64,000 nucleotides of DNA from Sphagnum compactum. Its lineage: Eukaryota; Bryophyta; Sphagnopsida; Sphagnales. A model generated the notes under the pieces. It saw only the letters and a program-made list of their open reading frames with translations. It did not search any database and had not been told where the DNA came from. The stretch covers positions 26,899,354 through 26,963,353 of the forward strand of contig OZ234494.1 of the NCBI GenBank assembly GCA_965153455.1, given 5' to 3'. Position numbers and translations under genes: made by a program. Shown piece by piece: positions 61,000 to 64,000 of the stretch (the first letter of the stretch is position 1; each line of letters begins with the position of its first letter).

Positions 61000-61429
61000 C
61001 CTACTCACAATGTTCACATACCTGTTCTTGACAAATGACAGGCTTAACATACATGGTCCCTTGTATGATCAAAGTTGCTGGAAGATGCATTTCTGAGGCA
61101 GACACTGTGATGTGTGCTCACAGTACGCAGGAAGGAAGGAATTTGGGTTTAGGGCATAAACAAAAACCACAACGCGTTTTTGTAACAGAAATCAGGTTTT
61201 CCTACACTAACAGTGACAAAAAACTGTATAGGTAATACCGAAGAGATCAGGCTTGGCAAATACCCTACCTCAACCATGAAGAATGCAGAAGATTTTCACA
61301 AGTGCACTTCACTCAGCACCTGTAGACAAACAAAGATGCCCAACACAATACCATATTTGAAATACCCTGAGTGCAGTTGTTGCCTCAGACCTTGTCCAAA
61401 CAAAGATAGGCATCACAATACCAGACAGT
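61000..61429 (+). repeat. Upstream segment shared with 18,180-18,580
   Basis: Closely matches the G1 upstream region from CCTACTCACAATGTTCACAT through TGTCCAAAC, then diverges into a short patch before the inverted piece. Confidence 0.65.
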
Positions 61430-61713
61430 GCAATGAGTAGGCAATCTATAGTACCTCCTTCAAAGAAAGTGCAATGCAACTCTTGCAAACTGATAGAAAA
61501 AGTTCACCATGTTACTCACATTTGCTATTAATGGCTGAGCCCCATTTAAAATGTCCTTGGCGAGCCAGAATTTTTTGGGTGGGCTTGTTGACAGATATGA
61601 CACAAACTAATGAGTATCCTAAGGTTGAACTTGGTGGAAACAGCTACATATACCAGAGGTAAATTGCCATTAATCACACCAATTCAAATTCTAAATTTGC
61701 AAAGTGGGGCATG
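61430..61713 (-). repeat. Inverted copy of 19,140-19,440
   Basis: The reverse complement matches 19,140-19,440 along its whole length, with GGGCATG at the right edge meeting the G3 promoter segment directly. Either a small inversion with flanking deletions occurred upstream of G3, or the G1 side was rearranged. Confidence 0.7.
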
Positions 61714-62280
61714 AAGATCCGGACATGACGAGGCAGTGGGGATGGACCGGAAATTGATGCTCAACGCGGTGGTGTATGAGATTGCACCGCCCATAGTCCA
61801 GATGAAACACGCCAGGTCTTCCTCATCACTGCAACCCCCGGGTACCTTCGTCACCGTCGGCTCACGACCTAGTCTCTCTTGGGCGAGTTCGAGGAAGCGG
61901 CTATTTTCTGACTGAAAGTCGCTCTCTTTTCAGTGGAGGAGAAGCAGTGCTTATTATTGGGTGTTCGCTTTTCCTGGCTGATTGCCGAGAGGACTCCTTC
62001 GCTCGAATTTTGCGTTTGTTTCAAGCCGAGAAACGGAGCACGCTGTATTTGCCTGAGAGAGAAAGCGTGATCATTGAACTGGGCTGGTTCATTGCTGGGT
62101 GTTCAATTCTTCTTTTGCCTGCAGATCATTGCTGAGAGGCCGTCCTCGCTTACTCTTTGCGCTTGTTTCAATTAAGACAAGAAACGGAGCTGTCGATTTG
62201 TGCGCAAGAAGAGTGATCAGTGTCAATAAATCGGGTTGACTTCACGTTCGTGCAATCCCCGGGTGATCAGCCGTAATAAC
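61714..62280 (+). promoter_or_regulatory. Promoter and 5' leader of G3
   Basis: Matches 20,400-20,967 upstream of G1 with a few substitutions, including the internal ~95-bp duplication and the ATG-less open stretch (61,947-62,135). The in-frame upstream ATG of G1 (20,917) is ATC here, which supports the start codons chosen at 20,968 and 62,281. Confidence 0.5.
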
Positions 62281-63603
62281 ATGGATTTGAAAGCGCTGCT
62301 GCTGATCAAAGGTGTCATTGTGGCTACTTGTTTGTCCACTTTTGTAGCTGCTCGTCAATTAACACCCGAGCCATTGGCGTCGTCCACGTCTGCATCATCA
62401 TCATCGTCATCCTTGTGTTCGCGAGCGCTTGCGACCACGCTGTGGGGTGCCGCTTTCGCGTTCTTCAGCTTGATGGCCGATGCATGGCCTGCCTCTAAAG
62501 CATACGCCTCGTTGATCGGCGACCCATCTTTGCTCCAGAGGTTGATGTACTTGCCTCTATTTCCACCGGTGGCTCCATTGTTTGGAATTTATAGGATTTT
62601 AAGAAATTTGGTCACCACCCTGAGATTTCGCCAGATCCTTAGGAGTTCAACCAATCCTGAACTAGGACCTGATACCATGTCTAATAAGTTAAGGGGGTTC
62701 ATAGACGACATCCTTGTTATATTGTTTGGGATCAACCAACCACCAGGTTTCTTGAAGAGTACAAGAATAGTAGCAAATACTTTGATCGTTCTAGGAATGA
62801 ATGATTCAACAACGTTACCATCTACACATATCGATACAGACGATAGTCCAGTAAAGGAGGAGAATATGGCCGATGCTTTGACCCTTGGGCATAAGACGGC
62901 TGAGAATTCATGCTTGATGGAACTAAATGTAGAAGGGAAATCGGCTTTATTGGAAACTAGTATCCTTCCTAATTATAAGCAACTTCGGTTTCTAGATGGT
63001 AGGAGTGGTATAGCAACATTTATACTTGGTGTCCAGGCAATAGGATATGTTACATCTATTGTTTATAGAGCAATTCATCATTTGCCAGTGAGTCCTATAG
63101 AAGCCATAGGGTTTTCTCTTAGCATGTTGGTCATTGTTCATTCTCTTCTTCATAGTGTGGGAGTGATTTGTCAAAATCCTCTTGTCATATACTTGAACCA
63201 TACACAAGAACAAGAAATGTTACATCAATGTGAGTCTACTCGGTGGTCAATTGAGGATGGCATAATTTGTAAAAATGCGGCAATGGTGGGAATGGTGGTG
63301 GTGGGGAGCGTGGTGGTGGCCTTCACGATACTTGTTGAATGGCATGTGTTAAGAATAAGTTGGTTGGATGCGATCGGGCCCATTCTCTTTTTGCTTTCTC
63401 TTATCACCCAATCATTTTCAACTATCATATTCGTGAAAGGGGATGCATCAACAACATGGGAAATTTTGTTAGTGTTTGGGCCTGCGTTGATTAGTTCTGG
63501 TGGGATAGTTGTATCCATTGTGGCCACCATACTGAATTGGCAGACCAACAAGTTTGATAGTCGCACCCCATCTGTGATACACAACTTACCTTTCCTAGGC
63601 TAA
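62281..63603 (+). CDS. G3: uncharacterised polytopic membrane protein, 440 residues
   Basis: Intact paralogue of G1, single exon, starting at the conserved MDLKALLLI and ending NLPFLG. Predicted spans match G1: one near the N terminus (about 5-23), a second at about 50-66, then five in the C-terminal half. The Ser-rich run, YRAIHHLPVSPIEAIGF, CQNPLVIYLN, EWHVLRISWLDAIGP and NWQTNKFDSRTPS are all kept. One stretch (about residues 78-116, 62,511-62,645) differs strongly from G1 while both sides are nearly identical. A hydrophilic loop carries a short insertion (IDTDDSPVKEEN region). Two intact, similar copies argue that the gene is real and recently duplicated. The role is unknown; membrane location is inferred from hydrophobicity. 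Confidence 0.8.
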   Translation: MDLKALLLIKGVIVATCLSTFVAARQLTPEPLASSTSASSSSSSLCSRALATTLWGAAFAFFSLMADAWPASKAYASLIGDPSLLQRLMYLPLFPPVAPLFGIYRILRNLVTTLRFRQILRSSTNPELGPDTMSNKLRGFIDDILVILFGINQPPGFLKSTRIVANTLIVLGMNDSTTLPSTHIDTDDSPVKEENMADALTLGHKTAENSCLMELNVEGKSALLETSILPNYKQLRFLDGRSGIATFILGVQAIGYVTSIVYRAIHHLPVSPIEAIGFSLSMLVIVHSLLHSVGVICQNPLVIYLNHTQEQEMLHQCESTRWSIEDGIICKNAAMVGMVVVGSVVVAFTILVEWHVLRISWLDAIGPILFLLSLITQSFSTIIFVKGDASTTWEILLVFGPALISSGGIVVSIVATILNWQTNKFDSRTPSVIHNLPFLG

Positions 63604-64000
63604 AAGTAATTTTCCTCATTTTAGTGATGCATTTTTACCTAATACCCACAACATTGATACATCGTCAAATGTTGTTTCGAATGTGATACGAAATAAACAA
63701 GGTTTAAAAATTATTGTGATGTATTGTTATGTGAAACACTTCTTATGATATCAAATACCTATGTTTGTACACATTTAATTTGTTGACTTCATATTGTTCA
63801 AATGTGAATTAAAAGCATTTCAATCATTTTGCATAGTTTTATGATAATATTATATGAATTAATAACTTGTGTTCATGCTTCACATTGCATTTAACCTTAA
63901 ATTACGAAAAGAAAAACTTCAACATATTCTCTTCAATTTGTCTTAACACCCCTAGTAAACAAGGTGAATTATTTTAATGTATTTTTCAATGAAGTTTTGA
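63604..64000 (+). other. 3' flank of G3, running off the window
   Basis: Matches the sequences after G1 (22,297 on) and G2 (50,957 on), again starting AAAAGTAATTTT. If the unit structure holds, block D should continue beyond the window. Confidence 0.55.

Noticed and set aside
1-64000. CRISPR arrays, bacterial operons, rRNA or tRNA genes
   Set aside because: The repeats lack a regular repeat-spacer pattern, introns and plant gene structure are present, and I found no convincing tRNA or rRNA sequence by eye.

Overview
The window looks like nuclear DNA of a land plant. It is AT-rich and intron-containing, holds decayed transposons and telomere-type AAACCCTAA motifs, and carries one clearly recognisable plant gene, a cytosolic alkaline/neutral invertase. 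A seed-free plant (lycophyte, fern or bryophyte) is my guess, because the second gene family here is not one I know from flowering plants. The sequence alone does not settle the lineage.

Layout. 1-1,310: a degenerate ~50-bp minisatellite, then a repeat remnant. 1,318-7,505: the invertase gene (five coding exons, 2,744-6,657) with leader and downstream region. 7,508-17,268: rearranged repeats, namely block E inverted, half of a CACTA transposon inverted, blocks A and D inverted, then the other CACTA end in forward orientation. 17,270-20,344: an insertion with an exon-like open frame, then sequence shared with 57-61.7 kb. 20,345-22,296: first intact copy (G1) of a polytopic membrane-protein family. 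22,297-30,005: its downstream repeats (D, A, CACTA, tail). 31,650-35,312: 3'-truncated copy of a small conserved gene (here GX) joined to block E. 35,320-38,900: GC-rich, hairpin-rich and tandemly repeated DNA. 38,905-39,165: an orphan G-family upstream region. 39,166-44,225: A, CACTA, tail. 44,540-50,010: a fuller GX copy and block E. 50,013-50,956: a 5'-truncated, frameshifted G pseudogene (G2). 50,957-57,150: D, A, CACTA, tail. 57,316-60,995: mostly unrecognised. 61,000-64,000: upstream region, intact G3 and its 3' flank.

The main theme is repeated segmental duplication of an ancestral unit, roughly [G gene - block D - block A - CACTA element - tail - GX - block E]. Later deletions, inversions and insertions differ between units. 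Two G genes are intact, one is a pseudogene and one survives only as an upstream region. The four CACTA copies sit in the same relation to neighbouring blocks, so they were probably copied with the unit rather than inserted independently.

The best-supported function is cytosolic sucrose hydrolysis by the invertase. The most novel material is the G family: 440-442 residue membrane proteins with a locally hypervariable segment and a duplicated, conserved 5' leader. All repeat boundaries were read by eye and are approximate, often by 10-30 bases.
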